Shown here one piece after another: positions 44,236 through 52,094 of a DNA stretch of 64,000 bases; position 1 is the stretch's first letter; each line of letters begins with the position of its first letter. The stretch lies in NCBI GenBank assembly GCA_020632995.1, contig JACKEN010000001.1, positions 1,954,001 through 2,018,000 on the forward strand, given 5' to 3'. The translations under genes were made by a program, and so were the position numbers. This DNA comes from Deltaproteobacteria bacterium (GTDB lineage: Bacteria > Myxococcota > Kuafuiibacteriia > Kuafuiibacteriales > Kuafuiibacteriaceae). Under the pieces are notes generated by a model. That model was not told where the DNA came from and searched no databases. It saw only the letters and a program-made list of their open reading frames with translations.

Positions 44236-44952
44236 GTGAAGCCCGAGGTCGCCCTGATCCGCGCGGTGCGCCCCGCCCTCGAGGCGCTGGCGGTGCCCGC
44301 CGACGCCCCGGCCATGGAGGCCTACGTGAAGCACCGGGGGCGCTACCTCGGGATCAAGAGCGCGCCGCGCAAGGCGGCGCAGCGCGCGCTCTTCGCCGAG
44401 CATCGCCTCCCCGATCTCGCCGCGCACCTCACCGCGGTGGCCGGCATCTGGGACCGGGCAGAGTTTCGGGAGGAGCGCTACGTCGCCCTCGAGCTCCTCG
44501 CCCTGCCCCGCTACGTGAAGCACCTCGACGTGAGCGCCCTGCCCCTGATCGAGCGCCTGGTGGTGGAGGGCGCGTGGTGGGACCTGGTCGACGCCTGCGC
44601 CACTCCGCTCGGTGAGATCCTGACCCGCCACAACGCGAAGGCGCGCCCGGCCCTGTTGGCGTGGGCCTCGGACCGTGACCTGTGGAAGCGCCGGAGCGCC
44701 CTCATCTGCCAGCTCCGGCGTAAGGCCGACACCGATCTCCCGATGCTCTACCAGGCGATCGAGGCCGCCCTCACCGCGCCTGGGATGGAGTCCGACCTCG
44801 CGCCCAAGGACCAGCGCTTCTTCATCCACAAAGCGGTGGGCTGGGCGCTGCGCCAGTACGCGTGGACGGATCCCGCAGAAGTGAAGCGCTACGTCGCCGC
44901 GCACCCGGAGCTCCCCGGGCTCAGCCAGCGCGAGGCCCTGAAGAACCTGTGA
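44236..44952 (+). CDS. DNA alkylation repair protein, AlkD-like
   Basis: A 238-residue all-helical HEAT-repeat protein of the AlkC/AlkD DNA glycosylase group, which remove alkylated bases. Typical segments are MEAYVKHRGRYLGIKSAPRK, the helix with Trp and Asp (VEGAWWDLVDACAT), SDRDLWKRRSALICQLRRK and FFIHKAVGWALRQYAWTDP. GTG 44236 is chosen; GTG 44221 would add five residues. It lies head-to-head with the bestrophin-like gene. Confidence 0.9.
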   Translation: MKPEVALIRAVRPALEALAVPADAPAMEAYVKHRGRYLGIKSAPRKAAQRALFAEHRLPDLAAHLTAVAGIWDRAEFREERYVALELLALPRYVKHLDVSALPLIERLVVEGAWWDLVDACATPLGEILTRHNAKARPALLAWASDRDLWKRRSALICQLRRKADTDLPMLYQAIEAALTAPGMESDLAPKDQRFFIHKAVGWALRQYAWTDPAEVKRYVAAHPELPGLSQREALKNL

Positions 44953-44987
44953 CTGACCGGCGCGGCCCGGTGTGCTAGGCCCGCCCG

Positions 44988-46656
44988 ATGCGTCACTACC
45001 TCGCCGCCCTGGCCGCGGTCGCCGCGGCCACTACGGCCTGCGCGACCACCCCGGTCAAGGAGCACGCCATGAGCACCCCTCTCACGCAGGAGGCCTTGCA
45101 GGCCCGCCTCGACCAGTTCGCCCCGGCCGAGCTCACCGCCGACGTGGCCGGCCTGCCCGAGAACGAGCGGCAGGCCCTGTCCACGATCATCGAGGCGTGC
45201 GCGCTCCTGGATCCTGTCTTCGATCGCCAGGCCTGGGCCCGCTACCCCGAGTACCGGGCCGAGCTCGCGGCCGACACCAGCCCCCTCGGGCAGGTCAAGC
45301 TGCAGTACTTCGACGTGATGCGGGGCCCCTGGGACCGCCAGGATCACTACGCGCCCTTCGCGATCGACACCGCCCACCCGCCGGGCGCCGGGCTTCTACC
45401 CCGAGGACCTCACGGCCGAAGAGTTCAACGCCTACGTGGCCGCGCACCCCGACGAGGCAGAGGCCCTCACCAACCTCTTCACCGTGGTGAAGCGCGACGG
45501 CGATCGCCTGGTGCCGGTCTGGTACTCCGACGCCTACGCCGAGTGGCTGGTGCCCGCGGCCGACAAGCTCAGGGCGGCCGCGGCCCTGACCAGCAACGAG
45601 AGCCTGAAGGCCTTCCTCATCGCCCGGGCCGACGCGTTCCAGAGCAACGACTACTACGCCTCCGACAAGGCCTGGATGGACCTCGACAGCCGGGTGGAGG
45701 TCACGGTGGGCCCCTACGAGACCTACGAGGACGAGCTGCTGGGGCTGAAGGCCTCCTTCGAGTGCTTCGTCACCGTCAGCGATCCCGACGCGTCGGCCAG
45801 GCTCTCCGGCTACAAGGCGCTCTTGCCCGCGATGGAGCAGAACCTCCCGGTGCCGGACGAGGTGAAGACGGTGCGCGGGGCCGAGAGCCCGATCCGGGTG
45901 GTCGACCTGGTCTACACCTCGGGCGACGCGAGGAAGTCGGTGCAGACCATCGCCTTCAACCTCCCCAACGACGAGCGGGTGAGGAAGGAGAAGGGCGCGA
46001 AGAAGGTCATGTTGCGGAACCTGATCGAGACCAAGTTCGATCGCATCCTCCGCCCGATCGCGCACGAGATCCTGGCCGAGTCCCAGCAGGGCGAGCTGTC
46101 GGCCGAGGCGTTCTTCAACGAGACCCTCTTCCACGAGCTCTCCCACAGCCTCGGCCCCGCCTTCACCACCAAGGGGGGTGAGCAGGTCGAGGTGCGGCTC
46201 GCGCTCCAGGCCAGCTACTCGCCCCTCGAGGAGGCGAAGGCCGACGTGATGGGGGCCTACAACATCCTCTTCATGATCGACGGGGGGCACTTCCCCAAGG
46301 ACTTCAGGAAGAAGCTCCTGGTGAGCTACTTCATCGGCCTGTTCCGGAGCGTGCGCTTCGGGGTGGCGGAGGCCCACGGCAAGGGCGCGGCCCTCCAGAT
46401 CAACCGCTTCCTCGAGGAGGGCGCGGCGACCCTCGACCCGACGACCGGCAAGTTCACGGTCGACGAGGCGAAGCTCGAGCAGTCGATCGCCAAGCTGGTG
46501 CACGACATCGTGATGATCCAGCACGCGGGCGACAAGGCGGCGGCCGACGCGCTGCTGGCGAAGTACGGCGACGTGTCCGCCCCGATGGCGGCGGCCCTCT
46601 CGAAGGTGGCCCACGTCCCGGTGGACATCCGGCCGATCTACCCGCTCGCCGAGTAG
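44988..46656 (+). CDS. M49-like (dipeptidyl-peptidase III-type) lipoprotein, one frame break
   Basis: A predicted lipoprotein metallopeptidase. The signal MRHYLAALAAVAAATTAC gives a lipobox. After a helical N-terminal region the frame breaks at the GGG run 45390-45392 (one extra base) and resumes as FYPEDLTAEEFNAYV. The zinc site is FHELSHSLGPAF, that is HExxH, with the third ligand likely in PLEEAKADVMG. Classical M49 has HExxGH; this gene has the shorter spacing used by several bacterial DPP III-like relatives. Length (about 555) fits. Peptide cleavage in the periplasm is the likely role. Confidence 0.75.
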
Positions 46657-46657
46657 C

Positions 46658-47815
46658 TCACGCGGCCAGCCGGAGCACCCGCGCGGCGAGGATGGCCGCG
46701 CCCGCCGCCACCGCGGTCTGGGGGTCACCGTGGCGCTCGCCTGGCCTGCCCATCATCTTGGCCACCCGCTGCTGCACCATCGGGATGTAGGTCGAGCCGC
46801 CCACGAGCACCACCTCGTCCACGTCCTTGGGGCGCATGTTGGCTTGCATCATGGTGCGCGCGGTGACCTGCAGGGTCCGCTCCACGTACTCCTGCCACAC
46901 CTGGTTGGCGTCGGCCCGGCTCACCGGGAGGTCCAGGTCGCGGAGCGGCCCCGCGGTGAACAGATCGCGGATGCGCAGGTGGATCTCGTCGGTGCCGGAC
47001 AGGGCGCGCTTCACGGCCTCGCTCTGGAGCAGGACGCGTTGCCAACGCACCACGTCCTTGTCGAGCTCGAGGCGGTACTGGGTCCACACCTGGCGCCCCA
47101 CCAGGCGGGCCAGGGCCTCGTCGAGGTCGTCGCCGCCGAGGAGCGGGTCGCCGCCGAGGGCGAGCGGTGTGAACTGCGTCCCCACCTGCCGGAGCACGGT
47201 GACGTCGAAGGTGCCGCCGCCGAAGTCGTAGATCAGCAGGCGCCGGTCCTCGGTGGAGCTCCGGTCGAGGCCGTAGGCCACCGCCGCCGCGGTGGGCTCG
47301 GGGACGGTCTGCACCACCTCGATCCCAGCCAGCCGCGCCGCCTCCACCACCGCATCCTGGGCGCTGCGGTCCGCCGCGGTGGGCAGGGTGACCACTGCCT
47401 TCTCGGCCGGGAGCCGGAACCGGGCCTCGGCCATGCTCTTGAGGGTGCGGAACACCTCCGCCGCGAGCTGGGTGGCGGCGAAGTCCCGCTGGGCCACCCG
47501 GAGGATCAGACCGCGCGGTCCCGCCTTCACCCGGGCCGCGTTCTGGGCCTCGAAGAGGCGAACCGCGGGATCCTCCACGCTGCGGCCCAGGATGCGCTTG
47601 AGCCCGCGCACCCCGAGCTGGGGCTCGCCCACCGCGAGCTGCAGGGCCCTGAAGCCCACGATCGGCGGGCCCTTGCGAGGGATGAAGAGGGCGGACGGGA
47701 TGCAGGGCTCACCCCGCTCGTCGGGGACGAGGAAGAGCTTGCCGTTCACCCAGGCCGCCGCGGACGAGAACGACGTGCCGAAGTCGATCCCCAACACCAA
47801 CTGCTCGCGGCTCAT
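46658..47815 (-). CDS. Hsp70-family protein lacking the substrate-binding domain
   Basis: A 385-residue Hsp70/actin-fold ATPase. The phosphate-1 motif is GIDFGTSFSSAA (about residues 8-19), then AVVTLPTAADRSAQ, EPTAAAVAYGLD, phosphate-2 YDFGGGTFDVTVLR and VLVGGSTYIPMVQ (adenosine motif). It ends right after the nucleotide-binding domain (AAGAAILAARVLRLAA), so the peptide-binding beta-sandwich and lid are missing. This is not a truncation by frameshift; the stop is natural. Such short forms may act as actin-like or regulatory ATPases rather than chaperones (inference). Confidence 0.88.
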   Translation of the reverse strand: MSREQLVLGIDFGTSFSSAAAWVNGKLFLVPDERGEPCIPSALFIPRKGPPIVGFRALQLAVGEPQLGVRGLKRILGRSVEDPAVRLFEAQNAARVKAGPRGLILRVAQRDFAATQLAAEVFRTLKSMAEARFRLPAEKAVVTLPTAADRSAQDAVVEAARLAGIEVVQTVPEPTAAAVAYGLDRSSTEDRRLLIYDFGGGTFDVTVLRQVGTQFTPLALGGDPLLGGDDLDEALARLVGRQVWTQYRLELDKDVVRWQRVLLQSEAVKRALSGTDEIHLRIRDLFTAGPLRDLDLPVSRADANQVWQEYVERTLQVTARTMMQANMRPKDVDEVVLVGGSTYIPMVQQRVAKMMGRPGERHGDPQTAVAAGAAILAARVLRLAA

Positions 47816-47917
47816 CCCACCGTGTATGTCGGCGGGGGGGCTGCGTGATTGAAGGCAAAGCTGGGTCGGACCTCCGCCCCCTGCCCCGCGCACGAACAGT
47901 CGCCTAGGATGTCGCCG

Positions 47918-49459
47918 ATGCGTTCCCGGACCAGGGCTCCAAACCTCACGCTGGTGGCGTTGACGGCGCTTTGGCTCACAGGCTGCACCGGCGCCGCCGA
48001 GCGGGACGCCGGAGTCCCCGAGGACAGCGGGGTTGCAGCCGACGCTGGGTTCCCCGACTCCGGGGTCGCCACCGAGGACGCCGGCCTCCCGGACACCGGG
48101 GTAGGTGAGCCTGACACCGGGGTGGTCCCGGACTCCGGCGAGCTGCCCGACTCCGGCGAGGTAACCGACTCTGGCGACATCCCCGACTCTGGCGACATCC
48201 CCGACACCGGCGACGTCCCCGACACCGGGGTCGACGCGGGTGAGGTCGACGGCGGCGACGGCGACGCCGGCCACGTCGACGCGGGCGCCCCGGACACCGG
48301 CATCCCGCCCGACGCCGGCGTCCCCGGGGTGTGCACGGACGGCGAGGAGGGCTGCCTGTGCGCGTTCGGGCAGGCGTGCAACGACCCCGCCCTCACCTGC
48401 TTCAACACCTCCGGCACCAACGTGCCCCCCGCCCAGCGCGTGAACATCTGCCTCAGGGAGTGCGTGGTGGACAGCCAGTGCACCGCCTCGGTGGTGGGCC
48501 ACAACATCTGCCGCCCGGTGTCGGCCGGCGCACGTGCGTGCGTGTCCCAGGAGCGCGGTGAAGGCCAGCTTGCGGACATCTCCCGGCTGCGCGGGCCGAT
48601 GCGCGGGTGCCAGATCGGGCTGTTCGCGTTCCCGTTCTCCGCCGGGCTCTCAGGGCTCCTCGACGACCAGGTCTCCTGCGGCCGCCCCTGCAACCCGAGG
48701 GCGGTGCCCGGCGATCCGGGCGCGTGCGGACCGACCTACCCGTACTGCAACCCCGGGGTGCTGACCTCGAGCGCGACGCCCGGCATGTGCACCCTCCGCC
48801 GCGCCAACCCCGGCGACGCGTGCAGCCGCACCAGCGTGGTGGGCCTGTGCGACACCACCACCAGCACCTCCGGCAATGGCCCCGACATGGCGTGCCTCGG
48901 CGCGCCCTTCGACATCCAGGACCCCGCGGACCCGAGCCCGAACCCCGACACCGGGATCTGCGTGCTCCTGTGCGACCTCGCCAACCCCGACTGCGGCAAC
49001 GCCCACGACCTGGGGGCGGGCTCGGCGCGGTGCCGCCAGTTCACCAGCGCCAACACCACCACCGGCATCTGCTCGAACGAGTGCGAGCGCTGGCCGAGCG
49101 ACTGCCGGAACCCGGGCGCCCTCGGCGCGGGCACCACCTGCACCGGCACCGTCCAGATCGAGCAAGGCTACCCCTTCAGCCTCTGCTACGGGGTCATGAC
49201 CCCGATCATCCAGGAGTGGAACCGCGGCGCCACCCCCAGCTACTGCCTCACCCTCCCCGGGGGCGAGGCCCGCTGCGAGTCGGGCACCTACTGCTTCAGC
49301 GAGTCCCAGGTGGGCGCCTCGGGGCTCTGCGTCAGGACCTGTAACGCCGCCCTCCCCGCCGGCGCCCAGGGCTGCCAGCTGAGCCGCCACGGCTTCTCGG
49401 TGTGCGATCAGACCCTGATCAACCAGGTCCCGGGGGGCACCCTGGGCCTGTGCCGATAG
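47918..49459 (+). CDS. Cys-rich surface lipoprotein with Asp-(Ser/Thr/Ala)-Gly repeat linker
   Basis: A 513-residue predicted lipoprotein. The signal MRSRTRAPNLTLVALTALWLTGC is followed by a linker of about 110 residues made of DSG, DTG and DAG units (47997-48330). Then comes a Cys-rich domain with repeats of the type CSxxCERWPSDC, CRPVSAGARAC, GVCTDGEEGCLC and GQACNDPALTC (over 25 Cys). ATG 47918 is chosen because AGGA lies 8 bp upstream; ATG 47909 is also in frame. This style is common in myxobacterial cell-surface proteins. The specific function is unknown. Confidence 0.78.
   Translation: MRSRTRAPNLTLVALTALWLTGCTGAAERDAGVPEDSGVAADAGFPDSGVATEDAGLPDTGVGEPDTGVVPDSGELPDSGEVTDSGDIPDSGDIPDTGDVPDTGVDAGEVDGGDGDAGHVDAGAPDTGIPPDAGVPGVCTDGEEGCLCAFGQACNDPALTCFNTSGTNVPPAQRVNICLRECVVDSQCTASVVGHNICRPVSAGARACVSQERGEGQLADISRLRGPMRGCQIGLFAFPFSAGLSGLLDDQVSCGRPCNPRAVPGDPGACGPTYPYCNPGVLTSSATPGMCTLRRANPGDACSRTSVVGLCDTTTSTSGNGPDMACLGAPFDIQDPADPSPNPDTGICVLLCDLANPDCGNAHDLGAGSARCRQFTSANTTTGICSNECERWPSDCRNPGALGAGTTCTGTVQIEQGYPFSLCYGVMTPIIQEWNRGATPSYCLTLPGGEARCESGTYCFSESQVGASGLCVRTCNAALPAGAQGCQLSRHGFSVCDQTLINQVPGGTLGLCR
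47997..48330 (+). repeat. Tandem Asp-x-Gly codon repeat in lipoprotein linker
   Basis: Imperfect GACxCCGGN units encode runs of DSG, DTG and DAG. The repeat is in frame and low-complexity; it is a spacer between membrane anchor and folded domain. Confidence 0.85.
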
Positions 49460-49473
49460 TGCCCGCGTTTCGG

Positions 49474-50733
49474 TCACCGCGACCCACGCGAGGAGCACCG
49501 CGAGCAGCGCGCCCCCACCGCGGCGGGCTGCGCGGCCCAGCGCTCGAGCGCGTCGGCGAGCGGGTTCGCGCCGCCGAGGCGGGCCGAGACCCACCCGGCC
49601 GAGGCCACCAGCGCGAGCGCGGCGAGGGCCACCCGGAGGTGGCGGTAGCTCGCGCGCCGCGCCGCGAGGGCGAGGAGCGGCGCGAACACGAGGATCAGCG
49701 CCAGCTGCACCAGCTCGATGCCGACGTTGAAGGCCGCGAGGCCGACGAGGAGCCCTCGCCCGGCCAGGCCGAAGCCCTCCAAGGTGCTCGCGAAGGCCAG
49801 GCCGTGCACCAGCCCGAAGGTCCCCGCCACCACCGCCTCGCGGCCCGGGAACCAGGGGCGGATGGCGTGGAGGGCGCCCAGACCGATCGAGAGCCCCACC
49901 AGCACCTCCACCGGCGCGCTCGGGACGCGCACGAGGCCCGTCGCCGCGAGGGCGAGGGTCACCGAGTGGCCGACGGTGAACGCGGTGACCATGCCCGCGA
50001 CGTGGCGGATCGTGCCGGGCACCTTGCGATACCCCTGCCAGCGCGCCGCCCCGCGTGCGCACATCAAAGGTGCCGAGAGCAAGAGGACGAGCACGAAGAG
50101 GAGGTGGTCGAGCCCCTCCGCCACGTGCTGGGCGCCGAGGGCGAGGAGCGCCCACGCCCCGCGCCAGGCGCTGGCGTCGCCGCGCGCCAGCTCGACGCTC
50201 CGACGCCCGTAGCGCAAGGTGGCCACCACCACCTCGCCGTCCAGCTGGGCCCGCTCGAAGTCCCGAGCCACTGTCACGAGGGTCCGGTGGGTGAGGACCT
50301 CCTCCGAGATCACCTCGTCCCGCACCCGGAGCGCGGCCGGGTCGTGCCCGTCCGGTGAGCGCAACTCGACCTGCACCACGAGGTGGGGCTGGCCGTGCTC
50401 CTCGACCCAGCGCGGCGCGCCGACCTCCTCCCGCCAGGTCACCCCGCGCTCGTCCGCGAGCTCGAGGTGGAGGCCGACGTACCGGCGCAGGCCCTCCACG
50501 AAGGCATCGTCCACCCGCTCGGGGGCGGTCGCGAGATCGACCAGGGTCGGGTCACCCCAGCCGGGTGCGAGGGCCAGGCCGAGCTGGGCCGCGGGCAGGT
50601 GCAGGGTCGCCTGCACCTCCCCCGGCTGGATCGACAGCACGAGGGCGGACGGCAGCACCTCGTGCGCCTGCGCCTCCCGCGGCCCGTACATGGCCGCGGC
50701 GGCGATCAGGCACCACCCCCCTCCGCAATCCAC
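49474..50733 (-). CDS. HupE/UreJ_2-family membrane protein
   Basis: A 419-residue protein with a signal-like N-terminus (IAAAAMYGPREAQAHE) and an extracytoplasmic beta domain (LPSALVLSIQPGEVQATLHLPAAQL at residues of about 27-51). Six hydrophobic segments follow, with the family motif GAQHVAEGLDHLLFVLVLLL and later FTVGHSVTLALAATG, SIGLGALHAIRPW and GLVHGLAFASTL. The His-rich helices resemble HupE/UreJ nickel/cobalt permease-like proteins. GTG 50733 is the start. A shifted frame after residue 400 looked coding but has no stop, so I take the protein to end here. It lies 18 bp downstream of the DUF3500 lipoprotein, same strand. Confidence 0.82.
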   Translation of the reverse strand: MDCGGGWCLIAAAAMYGPREAQAHEVLPSALVLSIQPGEVQATLHLPAAQLGLALAPGWGDPTLVDLATAPERVDDAFVEGLRRYVGLHLELADERGVTWREEVGAPRWVEEHGQPHLVVQVELRSPDGHDPAALRVRDEVISEEVLTHRTLVTVARDFERAQLDGEVVVATLRYGRRSVELARGDASAWRGAWALLALGAQHVAEGLDHLLFVLVLLLSAPLMCARGAARWQGYRKVPGTIRHVAGMVTAFTVGHSVTLALAATGLVRVPSAPVEVLVGLSIGLGALHAIRPWFPGREAVVAGTFGLVHGLAFASTLEGFGLAGRGLLVGLAAFNVGIELVQLALILVFAPLLALAARRASYRHLRVALAALALVASAGWVSARLGGANPLADALERWAAQPAAVGARCSRCSSRGSR

Positions 50734-50751
50734 CCTGCGTGGAACCCATGA

Positions 50752-51936
50752 CTACAGCTCCGCGCCGTAGTCGAAGGCCCGGTCACGGTAGACGGTGTGG
50801 TAGTGCGTGCCGCTCAGGATGACGCCGTTCTGACACGCCACCTCGATCCACACCCTGGGCCCGTCGATGCGGAAGTAGGTGCCGTTGACGGTGACGTCGG
50901 GCGCCGAGCCGGTGCCGCCCCACGCCACGTAGGTGTCGGCGTAGGCCTCAGCCGAGGTGTAGGCGTCCAAGAGCGCGTCCGAGACGTAGCCGTCGTAGTC
51001 GGCCACCCACTCCGCGATGGCCGCGGTGACGAGGAGCTGTTGGTCGTCGGTGAGCTCGGAGACGAGCACGCCGGTGCGCTCGCTCCCGGAGGGGAAGACC
51101 ACCGAGTCGTAGCGGCCCGTGCAGTACTCCACCGGGCCGAGCAGGATGTCGCCGAAGGTCCCGCTCAGGTGCGCGCTCGACAGCTCGGCGGCGCTGAGCG
51201 CGCCGAACAGGGCCGAGAACGTCTCGCCCTCGCTCACCAACGGGCCGAAGGTCTCCGAGTCGACGGTGAACTCGGCGCGCGGCTCCGCCCCGAGGTGGTT
51301 GGGCGTCGGGTAGCCGGCGCCCGCGACGAAGGTGATGTTGTAGGCCATGTGGTGGTTGCCGATGGAGATCATCCAATCGCCGCCGGCGGACGGCGTCCCG
51401 AAGATCGCGATGTGCGCGTTGTCCGAGGTGTACGCGGTGCCGCCGCCCGGCCCACCGCCTCCGCCGACCTGACCGAGGTAGTCGTCGGCCGCGAGGACCC
51501 CGCGGAAGTCCTCGTAGCCATCGTTCGACAGCACCGCGTCGGCCACCGCCATCGCGGCCGCGCGGCTCGTGTCGTCCAGCGCCCCGAGCGTGATCCCGGG
51601 TCGGTTCTGCCCCGGGAGGTTGGACCAGCAGGTCTTGTTCGCGGAGTCCGAGAAGTCGTACTGCGCCAGGTCGCGCTGGGTGCTGTCGAGGGTGGCGAGG
51701 AAGGCCTCGGCCGCGCAGACCGCCTTGCTCACGTCGTCCGCCGACGTGGTGCAGTCGGTGACGGTGGTGCCGGCGTCCGCGATCTGACCTGCGTCCTCAG
51801 ACACCCCCGCGTCGGTGGTGGTGGTGGTGCCGGAGTCCGCGCCCGACGCGCCACCATCGGTGGGCGAGGTAGCGGAGGTCGTGCATGCGCACAGCAAGGC
51901 GGCGGTGAGCGATACGAGGGGGCTTCGTGGTTGCAT
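50752..51936 (-). CDS. DUF3500 lipoprotein
   Basis: A 394-residue predicted lipoprotein with signal MQPRSPLVSLTAALLCAC, a Thr/Asp/Gly-rich linker and a DUF3500 domain. Family features are CWSNLPGQNRPGITLGAL, AVLSNDGYEDFRGVLAADDYL, the His-His in MISIGNHHMAYNITF and VWIEVACQNGVILSGTHYHTVYRD. The His pair and His-rich C-terminus could bind metal. It precedes the HupE-like gene, and the two probably form an operon. The exact role is unknown. Confidence 0.82.
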   Translation of the reverse strand: MQPRSPLVSLTAALLCACTTSATSPTDGGASGADSGTTTTTDAGVSEDAGQIADAGTTVTDCTTSADDVSKAVCAAEAFLATLDSTQRDLAQYDFSDSANKTCWSNLPGQNRPGITLGALDDTSRAAAMAVADAVLSNDGYEDFRGVLAADDYLGQVGGGGGPGGGTAYTSDNAHIAIFGTPSAGGDWMISIGNHHMAYNITFVAGAGYPTPNHLGAEPRAEFTVDSETFGPLVSEGETFSALFGALSAAELSSAHLSGTFGDILLGPVEYCTGRYDSVVFPSGSERTGVLVSELTDDQQLLVTAAIAEWVADYDGYVSDALLDAYTSAEAYADTYVAWGGTGSAPDVTVNGTYFRIDGPRVWIEVACQNGVILSGTHYHTVYRDRAFDYGAEL

Positions 51937-52094
51937 TCAGACGGGACCTCTCTTCCTGGGGAAGGCTGAGTTTCCTCTCCGAACACGCGACCTCCGAGGA
52001 TCGGGCAACGCCGACGCGGGCCAGACGCTTATAGGGTATCCATCAACACGAAACGACTCGCCCATCCAGGGGTAGAGCCCGTATGTAGCCTGCC

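Noticed and set aside
48650..50155. Possible frameshifted longer C-terminus of the HupE-like gene
   Set aside because: The shifted frame has no stop for 800 bp and overlaps the Cys-rich lipoprotein; the protein already has its expected last helix.
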